This document shows positions 51,943-61,199 of a DNA stretch of 64,000 bases, in pieces (the first letter of the stretch is position 1; each line of letters begins with the position of its first letter). The stretch lies in contig NZ_CALIZG010000005.1 of NCBI RefSeq assembly GCF_938028775.1, positions 1 to 64,000 on the forward strand, given 5' to 3'. The notes under the pieces are model-generated. The model was not told the DNA's origin, made no database searches, and saw nothing but the letters and a program-made list of their open reading frames with translations. A program made the translations under genes and the position numbers. The DNA comes from Mogibacterium diversum_A. GTDB taxonomy: Bacteria; Bacillota; Clostridia; Peptostreptococcales; Anaerovoracaceae.

Positions 51943-52415
51943 TGAGTTTAGGTCTAACTTTAGCTGTACTAGGTGCAGCAATTGCGACAATCGCAGGCGT
52001 AGGTAGTGCTATTGGTGTTGGTATTGCCGGTGAGGCAGCTGACGGTGTAATGTCTGGTGACAAGGTGAGCTTCGGTTCAACTCTTGTACTTCAGGCTCTT
52101 CCTGGAACACAGGGTATTTACGGAATGGTTATCGCTATCCTGATTCTTACTAAGATTGGAATTCTAGGTGGCAACCTTGTAAATGTTTCTACAACACAGG
52201 GACTTGCATTCCTGTTTGCAGGAGTTCCAATCGGAGTTGTAGGTATCGTTTCTGGATATACACAGGGTAGAGCAGCAGCTGCTGGTATGCAGCTCATCTC
52301 CAAGAAGGACGGAGCTCTAGGTAACGCTATCATCTATGCTGTAATGGTAGAGACATACGCTATCCTAGCATTCATCATCTCGTTCCTTATGTACAACGGC
52401 GTTCAGATTGGATAA
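51942..52415 (+). CDS. ntpK: V-type ATP synthase subunit K (c-ring proteolipid, Na+-type)
   Basis: A 157-residue proteolipid with four helices (two fused hairpins). Only the second hairpin has the ion-carrying Glu (Glu137 in VETYAILAF). The residues matching E. hirae Na+ ligands L61, T64, Q65, Q110 and E139 are all present as Leu53, Thr56, Gln57 (LPGTQG), Gln108 (YTQGR) and Glu137, with Tyr60. This predicts Na+ as coupling ion. Ring rotation links ion flow to ATP use. Confidence 0.93.
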   Translation: MSLGLTLAVLGAAIATIAGVGSAIGVGIAGEAADGVMSGDKVSFGSTLVLQALPGTQGIYGMVIAILILTKIGILGGNLVNVSTTQGLAFLFAGVPIGVVGIVSGYTQGRAAAAGMQLISKKDGALGNAIIYAVMVETYAILAFIISFLMYNGVQIG

Positions 52416-52461
52416 TCGCACACAAATCGTTGTAACTAATTTATAGAAAGGGACGGTAAGA

Positions 52462-53031
52462 ATGAGTATAGAGTCTATAACTGAGCGAATCCTAAGGGAG
52501 GCTCAGGCTTATTCCGACAGTCAGAGAAGCGAGGCAGAAGCAGTCAAAGCCGAAATACTCAAAGAGGCAGAGGTAGAGGCAGATGAGCTCCTACGAGGCT
52601 ACGAGGAAAAGGCTAAGAATGATGCCGAAGTCCTAGTTAGCAGAAGACAGTCGGTTGCGGACCTCGATGCGCGCAAGATGAAACTCGCTGCTAAGCAGGC
52701 TGTTATTGATGAGTGCTACAAAGAAACAGTTGATATGATTCTTAACCTAGAAACCGGAGAGTATGTTAAGTTTATCTGTAGACAGCTCGGTGCATATCAG
52801 CAAGAAGGTGGAGAGGTTCTGCTTAATAAAACAGATAGAGACAGAATAGGTGCTGAACTTGTAAATCTATTCAAAGGTACAGCGCTTACACTAAGTGATG
52901 AAACCGTTGATATTGAAGGTGGATGTATACTTAGAAGAGGTAATATCTCATACAATGCTTCGTTGGAGAAGCTGTTATCAAATGCAAGAGAAGAGTTGAC
53001 CGCAGAGGTTGCTGGAATTCTGTTCAAGTAA
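52462..53031 (+). CDS. ntpE: V-type ATP synthase subunit E (peripheral stalk)
   Basis: A 189-residue protein with a long N-terminal coiled coil (ITERILREAQAYSDSQRSEAEAVKAEILKEAE) and a small alpha/beta head with GGCILRRGNISYNASLEKLLS. It pairs with the first gene's product in the stator. AAAGGGACGG precedes the ATG, 46 bp after ntpK. Confidence 0.9.
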   Translation: MSIESITERILREAQAYSDSQRSEAEAVKAEILKEAEVEADELLRGYEEKAKNDAEVLVSRRQSVADLDARKMKLAAKQAVIDECYKETVDMILNLETGEYVKFICRQLGAYQQEGGEVLLNKTDRDRIGAELVNLFKGTALTLSDETVDIEGGCILRRGNISYNASLEKLLSNAREELTAEVAGILFK

Positions 53032-53058
53032 CCGCTTTAACCAGAAAGGAGGCATATT

Positions 53059-54054
53059 TTGGGAACTGATTTCGTATATGCGAGCTCATATGTGAGAAGC
53101 CAAGAAGGCAAGTTGCTCTCAAGTGAGCAGTTACGCAATATGACAGAGTCTAAAAATATCGACGATATATGCAAAGTTCTGCAAGATGCTGGTTATGGTT
53201 CTGAAGGCAACGCTTTAACTGCGGCAAATTATCAAGAAGTGCTTAAGGACGCCGAAGCTTCGTTCTTCGCTGAGGTGAAAGAACTTAGCAAGGACAGTAA
53301 GGCACTCAATATTTTCTGCTATCCTGCTGACTACCATAATTTAAAGGTACTAATTAAAGCAGAGTCACTAGATGTTGATAGAGACGAGCTGCTTATGGAA
53401 AGTGGGACTATCAGTGCAAGCGAGATGGCTAAGAGCGTCAAGGAGCGTTCTACTATGAACCTCACAGAGAATATGGCAAGTGCACTCGCTGAAGCGGTAG
53501 ATGTTCATGCTCGTACTAATGATCCGCAGATGATTGATTTTGTCTGTGACAAGTACTGCTTTGCAGATATTATCGAAGCAGCAGAAGCATCAAAGAACAG
53601 CTTTGTTAAAGGCTATGTATCGCTTTGGATTGACACTGTTAACCTCAAGACATTTGCGAGAGTTAAAAAGATGGGACAGCCATGGAATTACTTTGAAAAT
53701 GTATTTATTCCGGGCGGAACTGTAGATTTACAGGTGTTCCTAGGTAGTTATGAGGATGACTTCAAGCAGGCCACAGAAAAATTCCAGGCTTGCAACATCG
53801 CAAAAGCAGTGAGCGAAGGAGGAGAACAGATTGACAATAGCGGTGATTTTACACTGCTTGAGAAGATTTGTGATAACCTTCTCGTGGAATACAGCAGAGA
53901 AGCTAAAACCGTGACATTTGGTCTTGAACCATTGGTTTCGTATCTAGTGGCTAGGCAGAATGAGGTGAAGGCTATCCGCATCGTGCTTGCTGGCAAGCTT
54001 GCTAAGATGAGCCCAGAATTAATTAGAGAAAGACTGAGGGAGACTTATGAGTAA
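53059..54054 (+). CDS. ntpC: V-type ATP synthase subunit C (d-type, rotor cap)
   Basis: A 331-residue all-helical subunit that joins the central stalk to the c-ring. It begins FVYASSYVRSQEGKLLSSEQL and contains NLKVLIKAE, SFVKGYVSLWIDTVNLKTFARVKKMG and YLVARQNEVKAIRIVLAGKLAKM, all typical. The start codon is TTG with the strong AAAGGAGG 7 bp upstream. It overlaps the next gene by 8 bp. Confidence 0.92.
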   Translation: MGTDFVYASSYVRSQEGKLLSSEQLRNMTESKNIDDICKVLQDAGYGSEGNALTAANYQEVLKDAEASFFAEVKELSKDSKALNIFCYPADYHNLKVLIKAESLDVDRDELLMESGTISASEMAKSVKERSTMNLTENMASALAEAVDVHARTNDPQMIDFVCDKYCFADIIEAAEASKNSFVKGYVSLWIDTVNLKTFARVKKMGQPWNYFENVFIPGGTVDLQVFLGSYEDDFKQATEKFQACNIAKAVSEGGEQIDNSGDFTLLEKICDNLLVEYSREAKTVTFGLEPLVSYLVARQNEVKAIRIVLAGKLAKMSPELIRERLRETYE

Positions 54055-54367
54055 GATTGGTATTATTGGTGATGCCGATAGTGTGCTAGGCTTCAAAGTC
54101 TTTGGGCTAGATGCATTCGCGTGCAGAAGCAAGGAAGAAGCCGCAGATAAATTGCATAGTATCGTAAAGGATGATTATGGAATCATCTATATCACTGAAA
54201 AGTATTACAAAGAAATAGGTAATGAAATCGCAAAATATGAAACCCTTCGTATTCCAGCAATAGTTCCAATTCCTGGAAGCGATGGGGGCTATGGCGCAGG
54301 CCTTAACAACGTCAAGAGGGCTGTTGAGAAGGCTGTTGGTGCTGACATACTATTTGGCGATAAATAA
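54047..54367 (+). CDS. ntpG: V-type ATP synthase subunit F (central stalk)
   Basis: A 106-residue small alpha/beta protein (KIGIIGDADSVLGFKVFGLDAF ... GIIYITEKYYKEI ... PAIVPIPGSDG) matching subunit F, which binds subunit D in the central rotor. It is named NtpG in E. hirae. It overlaps the subunit C gene by 8 bp and touches the catalytic subunit gene region. Confidence 0.9.
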   Translation: MSKIGIIGDADSVLGFKVFGLDAFACRSKEEAADKLHSIVKDDYGIIYITEKYYKEIGNEIAKYETLRIPAIVPIPGSDGGYGAGLNNVKRAVEKAVGADILFGDK

Positions 54368-54378
54368 TGGAGGTAATC

Positions 54379-56157
54379 ATGGAACAAGGTAAAATCGTTA
54401 AGATATCCGGACCTCTAGTAGTTGCTTCGGGCATGAGCGACGCAGATATGTATGACGTAGTTAAGGTCGGAAATCAGGGCCTTACTGGAGAAATCATCGA
54501 GATGCGCGGTGGAAATGCTTCGATTCAGGTATACGAGGAAACCGCTGGTCTACAGCCAGGTGAGCCAGTTTACTCTACTGGGGCTCCACTATCTGTAGAA
54601 CTCGGACCGGGACTTATTGAGACCATTTACGATGGAATTCAGAGACCGCTGTCTGTGCTTCTCGAGAAGACAGGCACCAATATCGCTAGAGGTGTATCGG
54701 AGCCAGCGCTTGACCGCGACAAGAAATGGGATTTCGTTGCAGTTGCAAAGGTTGGAGACGAAGTTTCGGCAGGAGAAGTTCTGGGTACGGTTGAGGAGAC
54801 AATCGCCGTAACACAGAGGATTATGGTTCCTTACAAGGTTAGCGGTAAGGTTAAGAGCATCGAAAGTGGTAGCTTTACAGTTGATGAGACTGTAGCAGTT
54901 ATCGAGGATGCTTCTGGAAAAGATATCGAAGTTAAGATGATGCAGAGATGGCCAGTAAGAGTTGAGCGTCCTTACAAGGAAAAGCTTTCACCTGAAGAGC
55001 CACTGATCACAGGACAGAGAGTAATCGATACAATGTTCCCAATCGCTAAGGGTGGTGTAGCTGCTGTTCCGGGACCTTTCGGTTCAGGAAAGACTGTAGT
55101 ACAGCACCAGCTAGCTAAGTGGGCAGATGCTGATATCGTAGTTTATATCGGATGCGGAGAGCGTGGAAACGAGATGACAGACGTACTCAATGAGTTCCCT
55201 GAACTCGTTGACCCTAAGACAGGTGAATCTCTAATGAGAAGGACTGTGCTAATCGCTAACACTTCCGATATGCCGGTAGCTGCGAGAGAAGCATCCGTAT
55301 ATACCGGAATTACAATTGCAGAGTACTTTAGAGATATGGGCTACTCAGTAGCTCTCATGGCTGACTCAACATCTAGATGGGCTGAGGCTCTTCGTGAGAT
55401 GTCTGGTCGTCTTGAAGAAATGCCTGGTGAAGAAGGTTATCCGGCTTACCTAGCATCCAGACTTGCACAGTTCTACGAGAGAGCTGGTAAGGTTGTATGC
55501 CTTGGTAGTGAGGGAAGAGTTGGAGCTCTATCCGCTATCGGAGCTGTATCACCTCCAGGAGGAGATATTTCAGAGCCAGTATCACAGGCTACACTCCGTA
55601 TCGTAAAGGTGTTCTGGGGACTGGACGCTAATCTAGCGCATGCTAGACATTTCCCTGCAATTAACTGGTTAAACAGCTATTCGCTATATGCAGATAGACT
55701 TAACGTATGGTTTGCAGAGAACGTTAACAAGGAATTTCCAAATCATAGAGCAAGAGCTCTCAAGCTACTTCAGGAAGAGGATGAGCTGAACGAAATCGTA
55801 CAGCTAGTCGGAGTGGATGGTCTATCTAAGGAAGACCAACTCAAGCTTGAAGTCTGCAAGATGATTCGTGAGGACTACTTGCACCAGAATGCATTCCACG
55901 AAGTTGATACATTTACATCTACGAACAAGCAGTTTAAGCTTCTAGATTTAATCCTTCGTTACTATGACGAAGGCCTGAGAGGTCTTCACGAGCATGCCGA
56001 CTTTAAGGCAATCACTTCACTGCCTCTAAGAGAGGATATCGGAAGATTTAAGTACCTTGAAGAGGATGTGGTAGATGGAGAGTATACTGCACTTGTTGGC
56101 AAGCTAGAGGCTTCTATAGAAGAGCTTATTAAGAAGGCAGGTGAACTGAATGATTAG
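54379..56157 (+). CDS. ntpA: V-type ATP synthase catalytic subunit A
   Basis: The 592-residue catalytic subunit. P-loop GPFGSGKTVVQHQLAKW lies near residue 235, GERGNEMTDVL follows, ADSTSRWAEALREMSGRLEEMPGEEGYPAYL is the conserved core, and the large 'non-homologous region' before the P-loop separates it from subunit B. GGAGG lies between an upstream ATG (54367) and the ATG at 54379, which I take as the start. The stop overlaps ntpB by 8 bp. Confidence 0.96.
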   Translation: MEQGKIVKISGPLVVASGMSDADMYDVVKVGNQGLTGEIIEMRGGNASIQVYEETAGLQPGEPVYSTGAPLSVELGPGLIETIYDGIQRPLSVLLEKTGTNIARGVSEPALDRDKKWDFVAVAKVGDEVSAGEVLGTVEETIAVTQRIMVPYKVSGKVKSIESGSFTVDETVAVIEDASGKDIEVKMMQRWPVRVERPYKEKLSPEEPLITGQRVIDTMFPIAKGGVAAVPGPFGSGKTVVQHQLAKWADADIVVYIGCGERGNEMTDVLNEFPELVDPKTGESLMRRTVLIANTSDMPVAAREASVYTGITIAEYFRDMGYSVALMADSTSRWAEALREMSGRLEEMPGEEGYPAYLASRLAQFYERAGKVVCLGSEGRVGALSAIGAVSPPGGDISEPVSQATLRIVKVFWGLDANLAHARHFPAINWLNSYSLYADRLNVWFAENVNKEFPNHRARALKLLQEEDELNEIVQLVGVDGLSKEDQLKLEVCKMIREDYLHQNAFHEVDTFTSTNKQFKLLDLILRYYDEGLRGLHEHADFKAITSLPLREDIGRFKYLEEDVVDGEYTALVGKLEASIEELIKKAGELND

Positions 56158-57523
56158 AGAATACAAGACTATTTCTGAAGTAGCCGGCCCTTTGATGGTT
56201 GTTAAGGGTGTAGAAGACGTAGGCTATGATGAACTAGGTGAGATTGAGCTTGCAAATGGCGAACTGAGACACTGTAAGGTTCTCGAGCTTAACGGTACTG
56301 ATGCTGTCGTACAGCTATTTGAAAACTCCGCAGGAATGAACCTTAAAGAGAGTAAGGTAAGATTTCTTGGTCATGGAAATCAGCTAGGTGTATCACTCGA
56401 TATGCTTGGAAGAGTATTTGACGGAATGGGCAGACCTATAGACGGCGGTGCTGAAATTATTCCTGATGAATACCTCGATATTAACGGACTAGCCATGAAT
56501 CCGGCTGCAAGAGAGTATCCGTCTGAGTTCATTCAGACTGGTGTATCCGCAATCGACGGACTCAACACCCTAGTTAGAGGACAGAAGCTTCCTATCTTCT
56601 CTGGATCAGGACTTCCACACGCTAACCTTGCAGCTCAGATTGCAAGACAGGCTAAGGTTCGCGGTACAGATAGCAAGTTCGCTGTAGTGTTCGCAGCTGT
56701 AGGTATCACGTACGAAGAAGCTGAGTTCTTCATGACAGATTTCCGTAGGAGTGGTGCTATCGATCGTTCTGTAATGTTCCTAAACCTTGCTAACGACCCT
56801 GCTGTAGAGCGTATTGCGACACCTCGTATGGCGCTAACTGCTGCTGAGTACTTAGCGTTTGAACAGAACATGCACGTTCTCGTTATCATCACTGATATTA
56901 CGAACTATGCTGAATCTCTTCGTGAGGTTTCTGCTGCTCGTAAGGAGGTTCCAGGTCGTCGTGGTTATCCAGGGTATCTGTACACCGACCTCGCTACTAT
57001 GTACGAGAGAGCTGGTAAGAAGAAAGGAATTGATGGTTCAATCACTATGATTCCAATCGTATCGATGCCTGAGGATGACATCACTCACCCAATTCCTGAC
57101 CTTACTGGATATATCACAGAGGGACAGATTATCTTATCCAGAGATCTCTACAGAAAGGGTGTTACACCGCCAATCGATGTACTTCCTTCACTATCCCGTC
57201 TAAAGGACAAGGGTATCGGTGAAGGTAAGACTCGTAAGGATCATGCGGACGTACTCAACCAGCTCTTTGCTATCTACGCAAGAGGTAAGGAGTGTAAAGA
57301 GCTCATGGCTATCCTCGGAGAAGCTGCGCTTAGCGATGTTGACAAGCTATATGCGAAGTTTGCTGATGAATTTGAGAACAAGTATGTATCACAGGGATAC
57401 GAGAAGGATAGATCCATTGAGGAAACACTAGATGTTGGCTGGGAGCTTCTCAGAACGATGCCTAGATCAGAACTCAAGCGTGTAAAGAAAGAGTACCTCG
57501 ATGAATTTTATGACAAGAAGTAG
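56150..57523 (+). CDS. ntpB: V-type ATP synthase subunit B
   Basis: A 457-residue non-catalytic nucleotide-site subunit. It lacks an intact P-loop (FSGSGLPHANLAAQIARQ in its place), contains MNPAAREYPSEFIQTGVSAIDGLNTLVRGQK and ITDITNYAESLREVSAARKEVPGRRGYPGYLYTDLA. Three A and three B subunits form the V1 ring. Full length, and coupled to ntpA by overlap. Confidence 0.96.
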   Translation: MIREYKTISEVAGPLMVVKGVEDVGYDELGEIELANGELRHCKVLELNGTDAVVQLFENSAGMNLKESKVRFLGHGNQLGVSLDMLGRVFDGMGRPIDGGAEIIPDEYLDINGLAMNPAAREYPSEFIQTGVSAIDGLNTLVRGQKLPIFSGSGLPHANLAAQIARQAKVRGTDSKFAVVFAAVGITYEEAEFFMTDFRRSGAIDRSVMFLNLANDPAVERIATPRMALTAAEYLAFEQNMHVLVIITDITNYAESLREVSAARKEVPGRRGYPGYLYTDLATMYERAGKKKGIDGSITMIPIVSMPEDDITHPIPDLTGYITEGQIILSRDLYRKGVTPPIDVLPSLSRLKDKGIGEGKTRKDHADVLNQLFAIYARGKECKELMAILGEAALSDVDKLYAKFADEFENKYVSQGYEKDRSIEETLDVGWELLRTMPRSELKRVKKEYLDEFYDKK

Positions 57524-57546
57524 CTCAGTAAGAAAGGGATGATCTT

Positions 57547-58236
57547 ATGGCAAGACTAAATGTTAACCCAACTAGAATGGTCATGTCTAAGCTTAAAGGG
57601 CAACTCAAGGTGGCTATCAAGGGTCACAAGCTCATGAAGGATAAGAGAGACGAACTTATGCGAATCTTTCTAGAACTCGCTAGAGAGATTAAAGCACTTC
57701 GTGAAGAGGTGGAGCCGATGCTTGAAGAGGTGTATGGAAGCTTTTCAGTAGCGCGTGCCGTAATGACACCAGAGATGCTAGAGGAAGCTCTAATGTATCC
57801 TAAGCAGAGTGTGAAACTCGTTGCGGAAGAGAAAAACGTAATGAGCATTGATGTTCCGTCCTTCGATTTTGAGCAGGAGAATACGCAGACAGGAAGCGTG
57901 TACCCTTATGGATTTGCGACCACGTCAGGTGAACTCGATAAGTCTATTGAGAAGCTCTCCATTCTATTCCCTAAGCTTCTGCAGCTTGCTGGAATGGAGA
58001 AGGAGGCTATGCTCATAGCCGACGAAATCGAGAAGACCAGAAGACGTGTTAATGCTCTTGAGTATGTCAAGATACCAAACTACAAGGAGACCATCAAGTA
58101 TATAAAGATGAAACTTGATGAGAACGAGAGAGGTAACCAGACAAGACTCATGAAGGTTAAGGACATGATGCTGAAAGAGAATATCGAGCAGCAACGTGAA
58201 AAGGATGCTGAGATGCTCGCCCAGATGGCAGAATAA
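57547..58236 (+). CDS. ntpD: V-type ATP synthase subunit D (central rotor shaft)
   Basis: A 229-residue protein with two long helices forming the rotor axle: NVNPTRMVMSKLKGQLKVAIKGHKLMKDKRDELM at the start and a matching C-terminal helix (EKTRRRVNALEYVKIPNYKETIKYIKMKLDENER). It is the last gene of the operon and ends in a charged Lys/Glu/Gln tail. AGAAAGGGAT precedes the ATG. Confidence 0.95.
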   Translation: MARLNVNPTRMVMSKLKGQLKVAIKGHKLMKDKRDELMRIFLELAREIKALREEVEPMLEEVYGSFSVARAVMTPEMLEEALMYPKQSVKLVAEEKNVMSIDVPSFDFEQENTQTGSVYPYGFATTSGELDKSIEKLSILFPKLLQLAGMEKEAMLIADEIEKTRRRVNALEYVKIPNYKETIKYIKMKLDENERGNQTRLMKVKDMMLKENIEQQREKDAEMLAQMAE

Positions 58237-58269
58237 GAGCCTAGGCATAACAATCTAATAGTTAATAAA

Positions 58270-58299
58270 AAGAGCTCCGAGTTTTTCTTCGGAGCTCTT
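58270..58299. terminator. Bidirectional terminator after ntpD and the mutase gene
   Basis: AAGAGCTCCGA pairs with TCGGAGCTCTT around 8 nt; A run before and short T tract after serve both convergent units. Confidence 0.8.
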
Positions 58300-58321
58300 G
58301 CTTTATGTGTTCTATGAAACG

Positions 58322-59818
58322 TTAGTCAAGAACCGTTATGTCAATTCCTTCTCTTCCAGTAAGGAACTCTTTGATGAGTGCAAGTGCTAGTTTCACTCCG
58401 CCCTCACTACTGGATTCAACATTGAGAGGCATCACTGGATCATGGAGTGACTTCCTGAGAAGGAACCAGCCATCATGACCATCGAGGCTATAGTTGATGC
58501 GTACTCCTTCGTAGTTAGGGAGTTCAAGCGATAAGCCTGCGGTATGCTCTGTCCAAGCCGTCATATCCTCGAGGATTTTATCTCCAATCTCACCGAAGTT
58601 GTCAGTCGTCAGATTAAACCTAATTTCCAATGACTCAGCAGGCTCAGCAAGTTCAGCAATCATGTACTCGATGCCTTTACATTCCTTCTTGAGGTTAGCC
58701 GCATTGATAATTGTTTGAACAGCAAGGAAAGCACCGTCATCCAAGTAGTAGTTGTCAGAGTAGGCTGCGTGACCCGAAGTCTCGATAGCGAGAAACGCAT
58801 TTTCACCTTCTGCTGATAGCTCTATAGCCTTGTTGATAACATTTTTGTAACCTCTCTTATACCTGAGGTGCTTTAAACCGAGTTTATCTTCAAGGAAAGT
58901 GTGTAGCTCGTTTGACGTGATGCTGTCAGTGACGACAGTACCGCCAGGATAATCATCTGCACCGATGGCAGCTGCAAGAGCGACGATTGCATTTCTGCTG
59001 ATTGGCTTACCCTCTGATGTTACAGCGGCACTTCTGTCAACGTCCGTGTCAAATATTATTCCAAGGTCAGCACCTGTCTCGCGCACCTGCTTACAAATCG
59101 ACTCCATAGCCGCTTTGTTCTCAGGGTTAGGCTGATGATTTGGGAAAGTTCCATCTGGGTCGAGAAACTGACTGCCACCGATATCTGCACCGAGAGGTGC
59201 GAGGACGTTATTTGCAAAGAATCCGCCAGCACCATTTCCAGCATCTACAACGATTTTCATATTGCTCAAATCTCCACCTACTCCCGTGCTGATCATCGAG
59301 CGGAGGTGAGCGGCGTACATCTGCATCAGATTTACGCTTTCAGCATGGTATTCGAAAGGAAGTATGTGGGCACTTGCCGCATATTCGAGAACTTCCGTGA
59401 TGTCTACCTTGTTTAGTCCGCCTTCAGCGGTGAAGAACTTAAATCCATTTCTGTTAAATGGCAGGTGGCTAGCAGTGACCATTATTGCTCCATCGAACTC
59501 ATAGTATGGCATAATTGTCGACATATACATCGCCGGTGTGGAAGCGAGCCCAGCATCGCTAACCTGGACACCAAGATATGCCATGCCAGACATGAGCGCA
59601 TCTGCTAAGTCTGGACCAGTGATACGTGGATCTCTGCCAACACATATCTTAAGGTCAAATGAATTCTTTCCAACCTTAAAACCTAACCAGTGTGCAAATG
59701 CCGCGCCAATTGCAAGTGCGTTGTACCTTGTCAGGTTTACATCTTCACCTTCAACACCGTTCATGGCGATTCCTCGAATATCGCTACCGTTTTGAAGCTT
59801 TAAAATTTCTTTGCCCAT
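58322..59818 (-). CDS. Phosphomannomutase/phosphoglucomutase family protein
   Basis: A 498-residue alpha-D-phosphohexomutase with the four domains of the family: NGSDIRGIAMNG near residue 10, the phospho-serine loop MVTASHLPFNRNGFKF (TASHLP rather than TASHNP), the metal loop DTDVDRSA, the sugar-binding ETSGHAAYSDNYYLDDGAF, and the C-terminal phosphate-binding DGHDGWFLLRKSLHDPVMPL. It interconverts hexose 1- and 6-phosphates for wall or polysaccharide precursors. Whether glucose, mannose or glucosamine is the natural sugar cannot be said. Confidence 0.9.
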   Translation of the reverse strand: MGKEILKLQNGSDIRGIAMNGVEGEDVNLTRYNALAIGAAFAHWLGFKVGKNSFDLKICVGRDPRITGPDLADALMSGMAYLGVQVSDAGLASTPAMYMSTIMPYYEFDGAIMVTASHLPFNRNGFKFFTAEGGLNKVDITEVLEYAASAHILPFEYHAESVNLMQMYAAHLRSMISTGVGGDLSNMKIVVDAGNGAGGFFANNVLAPLGADIGGSQFLDPDGTFPNHQPNPENKAAMESICKQVRETGADLGIIFDTDVDRSAAVTSEGKPISRNAIVALAAAIGADDYPGGTVVTDSITSNELHTFLEDKLGLKHLRYKRGYKNVINKAIELSAEGENAFLAIETSGHAAYSDNYYLDDGAFLAVQTIINAANLKKECKGIEYMIAELAEPAESLEIRFNLTTDNFGEIGDKILEDMTAWTEHTAGLSLELPNYEGVRINYSLDGHDGWFLLRKSLHDPVMPLNVESSSEGGVKLALALIKEFLTGREGIDITVLD

Positions 59819-59988
59819 ATTCTACTCTCCATATATAAATGTATTTAGCATGTTATGACGTAAATCACATAACCGTCAAAATCATTGTTTGCAAATTGCT
59901 ATAATGAAACTTGCACTGATATCATTATACAGAATTATGTGATGAATATGTTATGATACTTGTTAATAATGCATTTCGTTTCATGATA

Positions 59989-60017
59989 TTGAGTTAAATA
60001 TTTTGCAGTGATATAAT
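59989..60017 (+). promoter_or_regulatory. Promoter of the sortase gene
   Basis: TTGAGT, 17 bp, TATAAT with extended -10 (TGATATAAT), about 50 bp before the start codon. Confidence 0.82.
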
Positions 60018-60066
60018 TTAGTTTCATTAGGTGTGTTCGTGAGATTTAATATAGAAGGAGATTGCT

Positions 60067-61008
60067 ATGAGAAGTGACAAATATAAAGACATTGAAGCAG
60101 GAGACCGTGATTACGGAACTTGCGTGTTAGAAGCAAAAGAAGCCGATGAAATAACGGTAGATAAAAAAAGTGAGAAGGATAAGAAGGAAAATATGAGCAA
60201 AAAGACCAATAATAGGGTCAAAAGAAATAGTGCGATGGACTGGGCATTTAGGGTAATAATATTCTGCCTAGTTTGTGTAATTGTTATTAGTGGGTATAAA
60301 GTTGGAACGGCGCTTTACAAATATCACCATTCTAGGAGCGGATTTAAGCAGGTTGCGAAGGAAGCAAAGGTAGATCCTAATCAGTTTACGGGGGTCGTGG
60401 ATTTTGCAGCTCTACAGAAGATCAATCCTGATGTAGTTGGATGGATTTATCAGAAGGATACCATAATCAACTATCCAATCATGCATGGAAGTGATAACGA
60501 CATATATTTACACTCAGATATCAACAAGAAGTACAGTGTATCTGGTTCGATTTTTATGGATTATAGGAATAGTGCTGACTTCTCTGATTTCAATACGATT
60601 ATCTATGGTCATCATATGCATGACGGCAGCATGTTCAAGTCGCTAAGAGGATATACGAAGGAGACGGACTACTACAAGGATCATAAGACTTTTGAGCTTA
60701 TTACGCCTGATAAAAAGTATCACCTCCAGATAATCTCGGCATTTATTACACCCGCTACTAGCGAGGCCTATACTTACTCGTTTAATTCAAGTGCTGACAA
60801 GCAGGCATTTTTAGATTTTGCTGCGAAGAATTCAAAGGTTTCCACAGGCGTTACAGCGACGACAGATGACAAGATTATCACACTCAGCACATGTGCTTAT
60901 GACTATGATGAAGCTAGATATGTAGTCGTTTGTAAAGCAGTTCCTTGGACCAAAGCTGAGATAAAAGCAGGTAAGAAGTTACAGGCGAAGATAGACAAAC
61001 AGAAGTAA
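60067..61008 (+). CDS. srtB: Class B sortase
   Basis: A 313-residue membrane-bound transpeptidase: a long charged cytoplasmic N-terminus of about 60 residues, one transmembrane helix (FRVIIFCLVCVIVISGY), then the class B catalytic domain with His in IIYGHHMHDGSMF (about 182), Cys276 in TLSTCAYDY and Arg284 in EARYVVV. FAALQKINPDVVGWIYQKDT and NYPIMHGSDND are hallmarks of class B. It would cut a sorting signal and join the protein to peptidoglycan or pili. It stands alone; the only wall-anchored substrate in the window is the protein at 22350-25511. AAGGAG precedes the ATG. Confidence 0.92.
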   Translation: MRSDKYKDIEAGDRDYGTCVLEAKEADEITVDKKSEKDKKENMSKKTNNRVKRNSAMDWAFRVIIFCLVCVIVISGYKVGTALYKYHHSRSGFKQVAKEAKVDPNQFTGVVDFAALQKINPDVVGWIYQKDTIINYPIMHGSDNDIYLHSDINKKYSVSGSIFMDYRNSADFSDFNTIIYGHHMHDGSMFKSLRGYTKETDYYKDHKTFELITPDKKYHLQIISAFITPATSEAYTYSFNSSADKQAFLDFAAKNSKVSTGVTATTDDKIITLSTCAYDYDEARYVVVCKAVPWTKAEIKAGKKLQAKIDKQK

Positions 61009-61060
61009 GTTAGCTTCTAGATTGCAAATTAATGAAATTTTACCACAGAATATAAAAATT

Positions 61061-61088
61061 AGAGGAAGATGAGACCTTCCTCTTTTTT
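61061..61088 (+). terminator. Terminator of the sortase gene
   Basis: AGAGGAAG pairs with CTTCCTCT around 7 nt, followed by TTTTT. Confidence 0.88.
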
Positions 61089-61199
61089 ATTTGTGAGATA
61101 AACAAATTGATACCCTAAAATCTTTTCTCATCTACATTATTAGTACCTGTACGGATAATCCTGTATAATTAATATATAAGATGTTAGAGAGGTGACATT

